Positions 52,552 to 61,274 are shown, counted from the stretch's first letter. The stretch: DNA of 64,000 nt from Chryseobacterium balustinum (GCF_900168205.1 NZ_FUZE01000001.1:496001-560000); one strand, 5' to 3'. Numbers and translations are program-made. The notes: generated by a model from the sequence alone, not told the origin.

Positions 52552-53127
52552 ATGAAAAAATCAGAAATCAGAAAAATATATTTTGAAAAAAGAAAAAGTT
52601 TGTCGCAAGATGAGATTTCCTTTTTGTCTGAAAAGATTTTTGCCAATTTTATAAATTATTTTAAACCAATTTCAGAACAAAAGGTTCATATTTTTATTCC
52701 GATTGAGAAGTTTAAAGAAATGAATACTCAGATTTTTATTGATTACTTCTTAAACAGAAATATCAAAGTTTATGTTCCCAAAATTGTAGATACAAAACTT
52801 ATTTCTGTGAAAATTTCCTCTGATACCCCATTTACAATTAATAATTGGGGAATTTCTGAGCCTCTTTCAAATGAAGATTCTGGAGTTCTAGATTTCGATT
52901 TTGTGATTACACCTTTACTTTATTGTGATTTTAAAGGAAATAGAGTAGGCTATGGAAAGGGTTTTTATGATCAATTCTTTGAAAATATTTCAAAAAGCAC
53001 AAAAAAAATCGGAGTTAATTATTTTAACCCCGATGATATGATTGATGATGTCTGGGAAAATGATATTCCCTTAGATTATCTGGTTACGCCTACAGAAGTG
53101 CTGTCTTTTTCCAGCAAGTCTGAATAG
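52552..53127 (+). CDS. 5-formyltetrahydrofolate cyclo-ligase
   Basis: The enzyme turns 5-formyl-THF into 5,10-methenyl-THF using ATP, in folate one-carbon metabolism. From the ATG at 52552 the 191-residue protein begins MKKSEIRKIYFEKRKSLSQ and has the C-terminal family signature FVITPLLYCDFKGNRVGYGKGFYDQF, with ATP-binding Gly/Lys residues. An exact -7 box (TAAATTTG, 52541-52548) lies only 4 bp before this ATG, suggesting a very short or absent leader. A start at 52483 would run through a hairpin and was rejected. Its last 52 bp overlap the convergent lipoprotein gene. Confidence 0.9.
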   Translation: MKKSEIRKIYFEKRKSLSQDEISFLSEKIFANFINYFKPISEQKVHIFIPIEKFKEMNTQIFIDYFLNRNIKVYVPKIVDTKLISVKISSDTPFTINNWGISEPLSNEDSGVLDFDFVITPLLYCDFKGNRVGYGKGFYDQFFENISKSTKKIGVNYFNPDDMIDDVWENDIPLDYLVTPTEVLSFSSKSE

Positions 53128-53657
53128 AATTTAATAAAATAAAATTTAAATTCTTTATTTTTTTCTGTCGCTTTAGAGACCAATGTATATTGTGCGCTTC
53201 TCTCAAAATTTCCAATCGATTTATTTTTATCGCCAATATATTCTACATTAAATTTTGCAAAATCTAAAGTGTCTTTATCAGTAATTTTCTTAAAAACATT
53301 AATGTTGCTTACTTTCACCTTCTTTACTTTTAAGCTTTCAAGTTCTTTAAACAATCCCTGAAAGGTTGTAGAATCAGATTTTTGAAAATACTTCTCAATT
53401 TTCGAGTAAATAGCAGTATCTATTTCTGTCTTTTTATTTCCGGAAAGATAAAGAGTTGATAAATCAAGTACATCCTGTACTTTTTGCAACGTAATAGAAT
53501 TAATTGCCTGTGTACTGTCCATTAAAACATTGATATTGTTTGTGTTTCTTAGTTTTTCAAGATCGCTTACGTTGTTGTTCTCTTCTTTTTTTGTGCAGGC
53601 AATCATGATGACACCAAGAAGTATCGTTAAAAACAAAAAGTTATTTATTGTTTTCAT
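53076..53657 (-). CDS. Lipoprotein of unknown function
   Basis: The 193-residue product has a lipoprotein signal (LLGVIMIAC, lipid Cys about 21) and a Lys/Asp/Ser-rich mature part with no family that I recognise; segments such as KVKKVKVSNINVFKKI and FKFYFIKFYSDLLEK are strand or helix-like. Its start overlaps the upstream gene's end by 17 bp, which implies coupled translation with the membrane protein at 53641-54807. Its 3' end overlaps the folate gene's 3' end on the other strand by 52 bp. Confidence 0.8.
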   Translation of the reverse strand: MKTINNFLFLTILLGVIMIACTKKEENNNVSDLEKLRNTNNINVLMDSTQAINSITLQKVQDVLDLSTLYLSGNKKTEIDTAIYSKIEKYFQKSDSTTFQGLFKELESLKVKKVKVSNINVFKKITDKDTLDFAKFNVEYIGDKNKSIGNFERSAQYTLVSKATEKNKEFKFYFIKFYSDLLEKDSTSVGVTR

Positions 53658-54807
53658 GGTTTGAGATTTTAAATTTGATAGATACTATTTTTCCTTTATC
53701 TTTTTTCATTTCAATAACGTTCAGGTTTTTTAGAGAAGTCGTGGGTGTCGTTACTAAAGTAATATAATCCTGCTTGTCTAACGTTTCAAGACCGTAAATA
53801 TCACTGTCGTAAACCTGTGTTATCGTAGCTGTGTTGCTGATGAGGTTTTCCAGCTGTTTTCTTTTCTGTTTGATGAGTTGTTCAGAGTTGTCTCCGTTAA
53901 TATCTTTTATAGAAAAATAATAGAGGGCCATTTTATAGTCATCCGGTTTCAACTCTATTGTTTCTTCTTCTGGAGCATTTTCAAGATTTCTATTGACTTC
54001 AAGATCTTCATAAACTGTAGAGCTAATCTGCATTTTCAGGGTTTTATCCTTTGTTGGATATCTAAAACATTCTCCAGGTTTAATTCTATATAAAATTGGA
54101 GATTCATTTTCTTTAATGACTTTAATTTCAATATCACGCTGAACATTTAGATTTCTATCGGCATCCGTAAAACAATACACATAAGTTTTTTGAAAAATTT
54201 CATCCTTAAAACCTAAAAGTCCCAATAAAATAACAAAAACTGATGCTGCACCAATCCAAGCTGCTCTTTGATAGTTCTTTTTTAATGGCTTTGCTTCTGG
54301 TATTTGCGAAGATTCTAAAATAGGTTGTTTTTTTTCAATCGTTTGATTTTCAGTGTTGTTTTTTTGTAAAACTATGTTTTCTTCGTTGTTAGATACTGGT
54401 TTTTTAGGTTCTGCTTCAGTTTTAGGTAAGTTTAATGCACTTGAAATAGTTTTTTCTAATTCTTTCAGTTCATCGTCGCTCAAATCTTTCTCATCACTTA
54501 ATAACTCTCCTGCGAAAAGATGGTTTTTTTTAAAATCATACCAAGAGTCGTAACCCGCATAAATACTCAATAAATTAAGCATATCAATACGAGGTAATTT
54601 TGAAACCGGAGAAGATTTAAAATAAGTGTAAAAAGATTTTTCACTGATGTTACCTTTAGCCTTTTTCCTAAGGTCTTCCTGAAAATATATAATATCAATA
54701 CCCTTCCACTTAGATATTTCATCATAAGAAGGGGTATATTCTTTCAAATATTGAGCTTGAACGTCCTTTTTGAGCTGCTCAAAATGTAAGAGGTCTAAAT
54801 CTGTCAC
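53641..54807 (-). CDS. Membrane protein with N-terminal helical domain (GTG start)
   Basis: The 388-residue product begins at GTG 54807. Residues about 1-100 look like a helical intracellular domain: ISEKSFYTYFKSSP, then LPRIDMLNLLSIYAGYDSWYDFKKNH, resembling an N-terminal module seen in other Bacteroidota proteins (recalled, not searched). A charged linker follows, with one membrane helix near 185-203 (AAWIGAASVFVILLGLLGF) and an exported C-terminal domain of about 185 residues that I do not recognise. The topology suggests sensing outside the membrane with an inside effector, or the reverse. It is coupled to the lipoprotein downstream. Confidence 0.78.
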   Translation of the reverse strand: MTDLDLLHFEQLKKDVQAQYLKEYTPSYDEISKWKGIDIIYFQEDLRKKAKGNISEKSFYTYFKSSPVSKLPRIDMLNLLSIYAGYDSWYDFKKNHLFAGELLSDEKDLSDDELKELEKTISSALNLPKTEAEPKKPVSNNEENIVLQKNNTENQTIEKKQPILESSQIPEAKPLKKNYQRAAWIGAASVFVILLGLLGFKDEIFQKTYVYCFTDADRNLNVQRDIEIKVIKENESPILYRIKPGECFRYPTKDKTLKMQISSTVYEDLEVNRNLENAPEEETIELKPDDYKMALYYFSIKDINGDNSEQLIKQKRKQLENLISNTATITQVYDSDIYGLETLDKQDYITLVTTPTTSLKNLNVIEMKKDKGKIVSIKFKISNHENNK

Positions 54808-54850
54808 TTTATAAAAAAGTAGTTAAATTGTTGATTATCAGTATTTGTTA

Positions 54851-54871
54851 TTTGTAAAACTGTTTTACAAA
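54851..54871. promoter_or_regulatory. 10-1-10 palindrome between divergent genes
   Basis: TTTGTAAAAC (54851-54860), T, GTTTTACAAA (54862-54871) match without error. It lies 44 bp upstream of the membrane-protein start and 43 bp upstream of the -7 box for the small lipoprotein. A regulator bound there could serve both directions. Confidence 0.6.
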
Positions 54872-54913
54872 GTTATTACAATTATTTTTCATAAACAAAT
54901 TTTATATCTGCTA

Positions 54914-54921
54914 TACCTTTG
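54914..54921 (+). promoter_or_regulatory. -7 element of the small lipoprotein gene
   Basis: TACCTTTG matches TAnnTTTG exactly and predicts a leader of about 64 nt before the ATG at 54992. No good -33 element was seen. Confidence 0.55.
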
Positions 54922-54991
54922 TCTTGTTCAAATAACCGAACAGAGGAAAAGATTTAAAAAACAATATTAACAAAATTAAATTTAATTTATT

Positions 54992-55219
54992 ATGAAAAAG
55001 TCATTATTCGTAGCTGCTATCGCTGTTATCTCTTTAGTTGCATGTAAAAAAGGAGAACCTACAACTGGAGCTGATTCTTTAAACGCTAAAGCTGATTCAG
55101 CTACTGAGCAAATCGATTCTACTGCAGGTGCTGCTAAAGATTCAATTACTAAAGTTGCTGATTCTGCTACTAAAGCTATCGATTCTACTGCTAAAGTTGC
55201 TGCTCCAGCTGCTCACTAA
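54992..55219 (+). CDS. Small low-complexity lipoprotein
   Basis: The 75-residue product begins MKKSLFVAAIAVISLVAC (lipid Cys18) and then consists of Ala, Asp, Ser, Thr and Lys in imperfect 11-residue repeats, such as ADSATEQIDST, KDSITKVADSA and TKAIDSTAKVA. The pattern fits an amphipathic helical coiled-coil of Lpp or late-embryogenesis-like type at the outer membrane. The gene has its own predicted -7 box and a strong terminator, so it may be well expressed. Function unknown. Confidence 0.85.
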   Translation: MKKSLFVAAIAVISLVACKKGEPTTGADSLNAKADSATEQIDSTAGAAKDSITKVADSATKAIDSTAKVAAPAAH

Positions 55220-55241
55220 TCAGTTACGATTGAAGAATAAA

Positions 55242-55273
55242 GAACCGTTTCGCTTAGTGAAACGGTTTTTTTT
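55242..55273 (+). terminator. Rho-independent terminator after the small lipoprotein
   Basis: ACCGTTTC and GAAACGGT form an 8-bp stem around a 7-nt loop, followed by nine Ts. Confidence 0.9.
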
Positions 55274-55296
55274 ATGTCTTATTATTAAAAAAACAA

Positions 55297-56064
55297 TTAA
55301 GACTTTTTCTGTCTTAAAGCTTCATAACATGTAATGGCTACAGCATTACTCAAATTTAATGAGTCAATACTTCCGGTCATCGGTATTAATGTATTCTGAC
55401 CTTTACCATACCAGAAATCACTCAATCCTGAATGCTCTGTACCAAATAAAACCGCAGAACGTTTTGTGAAATCTCTTTCAAACATGTCTTTGGAAGTTTC
55501 ATCCATAATGGTTGTGTAGATACTGAAGTTGTTTGTCTGTAAAAATTCATAGACTTCGTTATTGTCAGCCTGAAAAACTTCCATTCCAAAAAGACATCCT
55601 ACACTTGATCGGATTACATTGGGATTATAAAAATCTGTTTTTCCGTCAGCAACAATCAAAGCGTCAATTCCGAAAGCTTCGCAACTTCTTAAAATTGCAC
55701 CTAGGTTTCCTGGTTTTTCAACACCTTCAACAATAATTACGGTTGAATTTACTTTTAATTTAAAGTCATTCAGATCAGACTCTTTCGTTTTATAAATTCC
55801 AATAATCCCTTCTGAACTTCCGCGATAAGCAATTTTTTCGTAAACTTTATCACTTACCAAATGAGTTTTTTCTTTAGGAATATTTCCTTTGAAAATGTTT
55901 TCACAAATATAAAATTCTACAGCTTCAAAATCATACTTCTGAGCTCTTTCATTTTCCTGTTGCCCTTCAACGACAAATACCTCCGATTTTTTACGAAAAC
56001 GGTTGTCTGTAAGAAGTTTTGTGATGTGTTTTATCTTTTCGTTCTGAAAACTTTCGATGATCAT
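55297..56064 (-). CDS. SpoU/TrmH-type RNA 2'-O-ribose methyltransferase
   Basis: SPOUT enzymes methylate ribose in rRNA or tRNA using SAM. The 255-residue product has an N-terminal substrate-binding domain (KHITKLLTDNRFRKKSEVFVVEGQQE) and the SPOUT core with VEGVEKPGNLGAILRSCEAFGID, NPNVIRSSVGCLFG and IPMTGSIDSLNLSNAVAITCYEAL, the knot-forming motifs. Length and layout match the RlmB-like 23S rRNA group, but a tRNA target is possible. Confidence 0.92.
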   Translation of the reverse strand: MIIESFQNEKIKHITKLLTDNRFRKKSEVFVVEGQQENERAQKYDFEAVEFYICENIFKGNIPKEKTHLVSDKVYEKIAYRGSSEGIIGIYKTKESDLNDFKLKVNSTVIIVEGVEKPGNLGAILRSCEAFGIDALIVADGKTDFYNPNVIRSSVGCLFGMEVFQADNNEVYEFLQTNNFSIYTTIMDETSKDMFERDFTKRSAVLFGTEHSGLSDFWYGKGQNTLIPMTGSIDSLNLSNAVAITCYEALRQKKS

Positions 56065-56120
56065 AGTTGATAAATGATTGATAATTATTGCAAAAATAAT
56101 TTTAAAAAACCATTTATTAA

Positions 56121-57614
56121 TTATAAATCATCATTTATACTGCTTATCAGACTTTGGGGAAGCTCTTTTTTATTTTTAATTCCTAAAGATTTCAATTTTT
56201 GCGTCTGGATAATCAGGTTGTCGTTTCCTGTGGATAATTGTTTGAAAGCATCATTGTAAACATTTTTTGCGAGGTCTAAATTTTTCCCCACCTTTTCAAG
56301 ATTTTCTACAAAACCTGCGAACTTATCATATAGTTTAGCTCCACGATCGGCAATTTCCATAGAATTTCTGTTTTGATATTCTCTTTTCCAAAGATCCGCA
56401 ATCAGCTTTAAGGATGTAATCAGATTGCTAGGATTTAAAAGTAAAATTCGTTTTTCATACGCAAAATTCCAAAGGTTTTGGTCAGCTTGCATTGCAGCGA
56501 TATAAGCGGGTTCGCTCGGAATAAACATCATGACAAAGTCTAATGATTTTCCGTAATCGTCATACGCTTTTTGACTCAATTGACTGATGTGAGTTTTGAT
56601 GGAAGATAAATGTTGGTTGACTTTAATTTGATAGATGTCTGAATCTGTTTCATCAACCAATTCTGTAAAAGCGGTCAAAGAAACTTTAGAATCGATAATC
56701 ACATTTCTTTCATCGGGATATTTTACAACTGCATCAGGACGCATTTTTTTACCTGAAAATTCTGAAAATAAGGCTTTGTTGTCTTCGTCACGAAGTTCAT
56801 GCTCCAGAAAATATTCTCTACCTTTTACCAATCCTGATTTCTCTAAAATACTTTCCAGAATCATTTCGCCCCAATTTCCCTGAGTTTTGCTTTCGCCTTT
56901 CAGGGCTTTGGTTAGTTTTTTAGCATCTTCCGAAATTTGTTGGTTGAGCAAAGCCAATTCTTTCACTTTTTCAGCGAGAGAAAAACGTTCTTTATTTTCC
57001 TTTTCATAAGCTTCGTTGACTTTGTTTTTTAGATCATTGATTTTCTCCTGAAAAGGTTCAAGAATATTTTTAAGATTATTTTGATTAAGGGTTGTGAATT
57101 TTTCTGTTTTTTCTTCTAAAATTTTGTTGGCCAAATTTTCAAACTGCAGTTTCCCTTCTTCCTGAATTTTTTTAACTTCATCTTTTTGAGTTTCTAAAGA
57201 TTCATACAAACCTTTATTTTGAGCCGTTAATTCTGAGTTTTTAGCATATAAGTGCTGTTTTTCGTTTAAAATCAATTCAATTTGAGTGTTTTGCTTTTGA
57301 TTTAAAAGCTTTTGGTCGTCAAATTGTGTTTGAAGAAAAGTGTTTTCTGCTGAGATTTTTGAGAATTCGTTTTTAAGGTCGTTCGATAAATCAGATTGTT
57401 CAAGATTTATTTCTTTCTGGATTTTAATCTGTTGATTTAAATCCTCAATTTTAGCGCTAGAATTTTCTAAATCAGCTTTCCCTTTGATGTATAAGTGATT
57501 CATTTCATCATAAGAATTTCTCGAAACCATTGTAGATTTCAAAATAAAATAAATAATGACAGCACCGATAATTCCTCCTGCAAAACATCCAATGATTAGA
57601 TAAGTGATTTCCAT
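56121..57614 (-). CDS. rmuC: DNA recombination protein RmuC
   Basis: RmuC limits inversions at short repeats, and its core is related to restriction-type nucleases. The 497-residue product has one N-terminal membrane helix (IIGCFAGGIIGAVIIYFIL), a long coiled-coil (about 30-240) and then the RmuC domain: TQGNWGEMILESILEKSGL, PDAVVKYPDERNVIIDSKVSL, DFVMMFIPSEPAYIAA and SNLITSLKLIADLWKREYQNRN. Length is normal. It stands on the minus strand 56 bp upstream of the methyltransferase. Confidence 0.95.
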   Translation of the reverse strand: MEITYLIIGCFAGGIIGAVIIYFILKSTMVSRNSYDEMNHLYIKGKADLENSSAKIEDLNQQIKIQKEINLEQSDLSNDLKNEFSKISAENTFLQTQFDDQKLLNQKQNTQIELILNEKQHLYAKNSELTAQNKGLYESLETQKDEVKKIQEEGKLQFENLANKILEEKTEKFTTLNQNNLKNILEPFQEKINDLKNKVNEAYEKENKERFSLAEKVKELALLNQQISEDAKKLTKALKGESKTQGNWGEMILESILEKSGLVKGREYFLEHELRDEDNKALFSEFSGKKMRPDAVVKYPDERNVIIDSKVSLTAFTELVDETDSDIYQIKVNQHLSSIKTHISQLSQKAYDDYGKSLDFVMMFIPSEPAYIAAMQADQNLWNFAYEKRILLLNPSNLITSLKLIADLWKREYQNRNSMEIADRGAKLYDKFAGFVENLEKVGKNLDLAKNVYNDAFKQLSTGNDNLIIQTQKLKSLGIKNKKELPQSLISSINDDL

Positions 57615-57720
57615 AGTTCAAAATTACAATTTTTTGTAAATTTTCCCAATCGGGACGTTATTTAAATTATATTTGATTTTACTTTCAAATACTCAATAAT
57701 TACTGTGATGATAATGTTAA

Positions 57721-57912
57721 TTGATCCTTTTAGTCTTTTGTTTTTTTGCAATCGCAAGTTTAATTATTTATATGGCAGGATTTTATTTTGCCTTTAAAAA
57801 TAAATTAGGAATTCTAGGTTTTCTTACAATTTTGTTCTTTCCTTTAATTGGTTCTTTAGGAATTATTTTTTACTCATTGAATGAGAAGTCTATGACAGAT
57901 CAAAAAATATAG
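57721..57912 (+). CDS. Small two-helix membrane protein (TTG start)
   Basis: A 63-residue product with two hydrophobic helices, residues about 2-24 and 31-52, joined by the basic turn FKNKLG. It resembles small membrane proteins with a PLD-nuclease-like N-terminal pattern (FPLIGSLGIIFY), recalled only loosely. The start is TTG at 57721; a -7 match, TATATTTG, lies at 57668-57675. It sits alone between divergent rmuC and a convergent gene 8 bp away. Small size keeps confidence moderate. Confidence 0.55.
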   Translation: MILLVFCFFAIASLIIYMAGFYFAFKNKLGILGFLTILFFPLIGSLGIIFYSLNEKSMTDQKI

Positions 57913-57920
57913 AGAAAGCG

Positions 57921-58676
57921 TTAGTTTATTTTTGTTTTTTCTAAAATTTCAATATTTTTCACGACATCACTACTTTCACATTTTTTCAATTCTTTAGCGA
58001 GTGTTGAAGAGAGTAATTTGGGGTTTAAAATCTGTGAAGCAACTTTGGCAGCAGCATAGTCTACAATATTAATAACCGATTCTTTTAAAAAATTCGGAGT
58101 ATTTGATGAAATTACCGCCGTTGCCCAAGAAGTGTCTCTCGCTTTTGAAATTGCAAAATCTAAAACTGCATTGTCTTTTCCATTAGAAAGTTTGTCGATG
58201 AGATTAATTGGATAACAGATTTTATTTAAAGAATCCTGAACATTCTGATTAATCGATGCAATAACCGAATTGATGTTTTCAAAATCTTTTTTCAATGGAT
58301 TAATTTTTCGGTACGGCATAATTGATGCTGCGGAAATTCCCAGATCTAAATTGATGTGCGCATTCATACCGAGAAATATATGCTGAAGGATCAGAAGGTC
58401 TTTATTTTTCGCGGCTTCAAAAGCTAAATACCAAGAATTTGTACATTTCTTTCCTTTGCTATAGTTTTCCCATGCATCTAAATATCTTGTCGCAAAATCG
58501 ATGTCGAGCAGAGTCATTCTCGAATTGTCTTCAAATTTTTTCTGCTGAATTCCTTTTAAAACCTGAGCAGTCATCATTCTGTAAGTACAAGCAAAATATC
58601 CTATCGGACTTTGGTCTGCTTTGCTCCAGAGAATAATTTCGTCTAATTTTTTTAAGACTTCTTCGATGGTTTTCAT
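57921..58676 (-). CDS. DUF5995-family protein
   Basis: The 251-residue cytoplasmic protein is helical and contains LQHIFLGMNAHINLDLGISAASI, the hallmark of DUF5995 as I recall it, along with an early GYFACTYRMMTAQVLKGI segment. No enzymatic function is assigned to the family. His and Asp residues in the hallmark (NAHINLD) hint at a metal or active site. It stands alone on the minus strand after a strong terminator. Confidence 0.85.
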   Translation of the reverse strand: MKTIEEVLKKLDEIILWSKADQSPIGYFACTYRMMTAQVLKGIQQKKFEDNSRMTLLDIDFATRYLDAWENYSKGKKCTNSWYLAFEAAKNKDLLILQHIFLGMNAHINLDLGISAASIMPYRKINPLKKDFENINSVIASINQNVQDSLNKICYPINLIDKLSNGKDNAVLDFAISKARDTSWATAVISSNTPNFLKESVINIVDYAAAKVASQILNPKLLSSTLAKELKKCESSDVVKNIEILEKTKIN

Positions 58677-58703
58677 ATTGGATTAGTTTTAATTAAAGAT
58701 AAG

Positions 58704-58729
58704 AAAAAACCTCGCAGATTTGCGAGGTT
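58704..58729 (-). terminator. Terminator after the lipoprotein gene at 58.7 kb
   Basis: AACCTCGCA (58709-58717) and TGCGAGGTT (58721-58729) form a 9-bp stem. On the minus strand a run of Ts follows. Confidence 0.88.
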
Positions 58730-58735
58730 AAGCTT

Positions 58736-59467
58736 TTAGTTATTCTTGTAAAATGTGAATTTTATTTTGTTGTTTTTTATATATAAAATTCCTGGTGTAG
58801 AATTTTGGAAATAAAGTTTTTGATGAGTTTCTGATTCTTTTAAAATCTGTGGAGAATCATTTAAAATTAATCCGTCTAATGTTTGTACTGTTTTGAATTT
58901 ATTGTTCTCAACTTTTGAAATAGTTATTATGTCGTTTTTGTAGTTTTTTAGTACTGAATATAAATTATTCTTATAAACAAAACTTGTCAAAATAGATACA
59001 CCTACAGAATCTACAATTGTCTTTGTTTCTAAATTGCTTTTAGTTTCATATTCTCTTGTTTCAATTTCCGGATGAAAAAGAGGTAATTTTAAAGTCAATT
59101 CCATTTTCTCAGGATTTATGATTTCCAAGATAGAGGATCTTGCATACAAGTGAGTAGATACGTTTGAAATATAATATTTATCACCAATTTTATTTACTGA
59201 AACTGTACAAGTAGATTGTGCATAACGAATTTCTCCATTGTGTTTATTTTTAAAATAAATTGTTCCACCCCATTCTCCGGAACAGCTATTCCATACTTCA
59301 TATTTTTCATCTTGAAAAACTAATCCGTAAGGTTTTTGGTTTTTTATTTGTTTTAGTTCTTGTACAATATTTCTATCAACAGTTTCTGTGGTAAATTCAA
59401 AAACTTTGGGTTCTTTATTGCAATTAATTAAAACCAACAGAAATAATAGGATGCAATAATATTTCAT
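58736..59467 (-). CDS. Lipoprotein of unknown function
   Basis: The 243-residue product has a lipoprotein signal (LLVLINC, lipid Cys about 16). The mature part is strand-rich, including YEVWNSCSGEWGGTIYFKNK, KYYISNVSTHLYARSSILEI and SVLKNYKNDIITISKVENN, suggesting a beta-propeller-like or sandwich fold. I do not recognise a family. It follows the YciI-like gene by 11 bp on the minus strand and probably shares its transcript. Confidence 0.8.
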   Translation of the reverse strand: MKYYCILLFLLVLINCNKEPKVFEFTTETVDRNIVQELKQIKNQKPYGLVFQDEKYEVWNSCSGEWGGTIYFKNKHNGEIRYAQSTCTVSVNKIGDKYYISNVSTHLYARSSILEIINPEKMELTLKLPLFHPEIETREYETKSNLETKTIVDSVGVSILTSFVYKNNLYSVLKNYKNDIITISKVENNKFKTVQTLDGLILNDSPQILKESETHQKLYFQNSTPGILYIKNNKIKFTFYKNN

Positions 59468-59478
59468 TGAAAAAAGAT

Positions 59479-59985
59479 TTAAGGATTTTCTTTAGAAATT
59501 TCATCATGATGTTTCAAATACAAAGGCAACGCTGCTGAACCATACCAAGGAAATATTTCGTAATTAAAAATTCCGGAAGCAACGGCGGAATCGGTTTTTA
59601 CCCAAGATTCAGCCTCTTCTTTTGATTTGGTGTTGAAGATGAATATTCCGCGGTAATTTTCTTTATTCTTTTCTAAGAACGGTCCGGCAATAATGATTTT
59701 TCCTTCTTTAGCTAGTTTGCCGATGTTTTCCATATGACCTTTCATTAGCTCTGCTTTTTTCTCTTTGTCATCTATTTTTGCAGTGCCAGTTGTGAGTATA
59801 ACGATGGTGTAAGCTTTCATTCCGTATTTATCTGCTCCCAAAGAATCTGCCAGTTTTTGATTGAAACCTATTTTGGAATCCCCAGAAGTTCCATCTTTTC
59901 CGGGTTTTCCGTTTTGAGCTTTGGTTTGAATGGAGCAGGAGATTAAAGTGAATGTAATTACGATAAGTAGAAATAAATTTTTCAT
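59479..59985 (-). CDS. YciI-like lipoprotein
   Basis: The 168-residue protein has a lipoprotein signal (FTLISC, lipid Cys about 17) and a Gly/Lys-rich linker (NGKPGKDGTSGDSKIG), then a YciI-like domain: MKAYTIVILTTG, MKGHMENIGKLAKEGKIIIAGPF and RGIFIFNTKSKEEAESWVKTD. YciI domains have a ferredoxin-like fold with a conserved His and Asp; most are cytoplasmic, so an exported form is unusual. Activity unknown. It is 14 bp downstream of pncB. Confidence 0.85.
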   Translation of the reverse strand: MKNLFLLIVITFTLISCSIQTKAQNGKPGKDGTSGDSKIGFNQKLADSLGADKYGMKAYTIVILTTGTAKIDDKEKKAELMKGHMENIGKLAKEGKIIIAGPFLEKNKENYRGIFIFNTKSKEEAESWVKTDSAVASGIFNYEIFPWYGSAALPLYLKHHDEISKENP

Positions 59986-59999
59986 TATCTTAAATATTT

Positions 60000-61178
60000 T
60001 TAATCTTTAATTCTCAAAAACTCTTTTGCAAGTTCAATCATTTTAGGGTCACCAGTGTATTTTCCATGTTCATCAGATAGCTTTACGGTAGGAATCCATT
60101 CGTTGTTGAGAGATTGTACACCTATAAGTTTCATGACGATATTCATTGGTTTTAAACCTACATCATTGGTGAGATTGGTTCCTATCCCAAAAGAAACTCC
60201 GATTTTAGCTTTACAGTAATTGGTTATTTCTTCTACTTTTTCGAGATTTAAAGCATCAGAAAAAATAATATATTTAAATAAAGGATTGATTCCGTGTCGT
60301 TTGTAGTGAGCAATCGTTTTATCGGCAAATTCTAATGCATCACCACTGTCGTGACGAACACCGTCGAAAAGTTTTGCAAATTTTTTATCGAACTGCTGGA
60401 AGAAAACGTCTGTCGTATAAGTATCTGAAAGAGCAACTCCCAAATCCCCACGATAAACATCAACCCAATGTTCAAGCGCTAATTCGTTAGCCATTTTAAA
60501 TCCAAACTCAGCTCCGTGAAACATAAACCATTCGTGAGCGTGCGTTCCAATTGGTTTTACACCATATTTCATGGCGAAATGTACGTTGGAACTTCCTATA
60601 AAGGTAGAATTTTTTTTCTGGGTTAAAGCTTCCATTACCAGATTTTGTACTTTATAAGAGTGTCTTCTTCTTGTCCCAAATTCGGCAAACGTTACACCTA
60701 ATTTATTTAATGAATCTGCTTTTTCCAAGGTTTTGGCCATTACGACTTCGTTAGAATCTCTTTCCATGTGGTTCATTTCGTAATGCAATTCGCTAATCAA
60801 AGCCAATAATGGAACTTCCCAAAGGATCGTTCGGTACCAAAGTCCTTCAACAGTAACTGATAAGTCATTTCCAGTTTGTACAATTTTTACTTCAGATGGA
60901 TCGTAATGATAGCCTTCGAGAAAATCTAGATAGGGTAGGTTTAAATAAGGGCAAGTTTTAGCTAAAAACTTTTTTTCATCTTTAGTCAGTTTGAGTTCTG
61001 CCATTTTATTTACAGTTTCTCTTAAAGCATGATCAAAACCCTCAGGGAAATGGTGTTTTCCACGATTGATAAATTCGTATTTTACAATTTGACTTGGAAA
61101 AAGTTTTACCACGGCATTTTGCATGGTAATTTTATAGAAATCGTTGTCGAGAATGGAGTTAAACGTCATATTTTGCAT
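60000..61178 (-). CDS. pncB: Nicotinate phosphoribosyltransferase
   Basis: PncB couples nicotinate to PRPP in NAD salvage. From the ATG at 61178 the product is 392 residues, beginning MQNMTFNSILDNDFYKITMQNAV. Family motifs include VKYEFINRGKHHFPEG, FAEFGTRRRHSY with the catalytic region, GTHAHEWFMFHGA and RHDSGDALEFADKTI. A GTG at 61196 opens the same frame but lies at the end of an exact -7 box (61196-61203), so the ATG is preferred; the ATG at 61169 is also possible. The downstream lipoproteins follow closely. Confidence 0.95.
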   Translation of the reverse strand: MQNMTFNSILDNDFYKITMQNAVVKLFPSQIVKYEFINRGKHHFPEGFDHALRETVNKMAELKLTKDEKKFLAKTCPYLNLPYLDFLEGYHYDPSEVKIVQTGNDLSVTVEGLWYRTILWEVPLLALISELHYEMNHMERDSNEVVMAKTLEKADSLNKLGVTFAEFGTRRRHSYKVQNLVMEALTQKKNSTFIGSSNVHFAMKYGVKPIGTHAHEWFMFHGAEFGFKMANELALEHWVDVYRGDLGVALSDTYTTDVFFQQFDKKFAKLFDGVRHDSGDALEFADKTIAHYKRHGINPLFKYIIFSDALNLEKVEEITNYCKAKIGVSFGIGTNLTNDVGLKPMNIVMKLIGVQSLNNEWIPTVKLSDEHGKYTGDPKMIELAKEFLRIKD

Positions 61179-61195
61179 ATTGTGTAATTTTAACA

Positions 61196-61203
61196 CAAAT
61201 TTA
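61196..61203 (-). promoter_or_regulatory. -7 element of pncB
   Basis: The minus strand reads TAAATTTG, exact to TAnnTTTG, giving a leader of about 12 nt. Confidence 0.6.
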
Positions 61204-61274
61204 GTTTATTTAAAATAAAAATCGTCTAAATGTAAGACGATTTTTTAAATATTGTAATGTTTTTTGTCTGGTTT

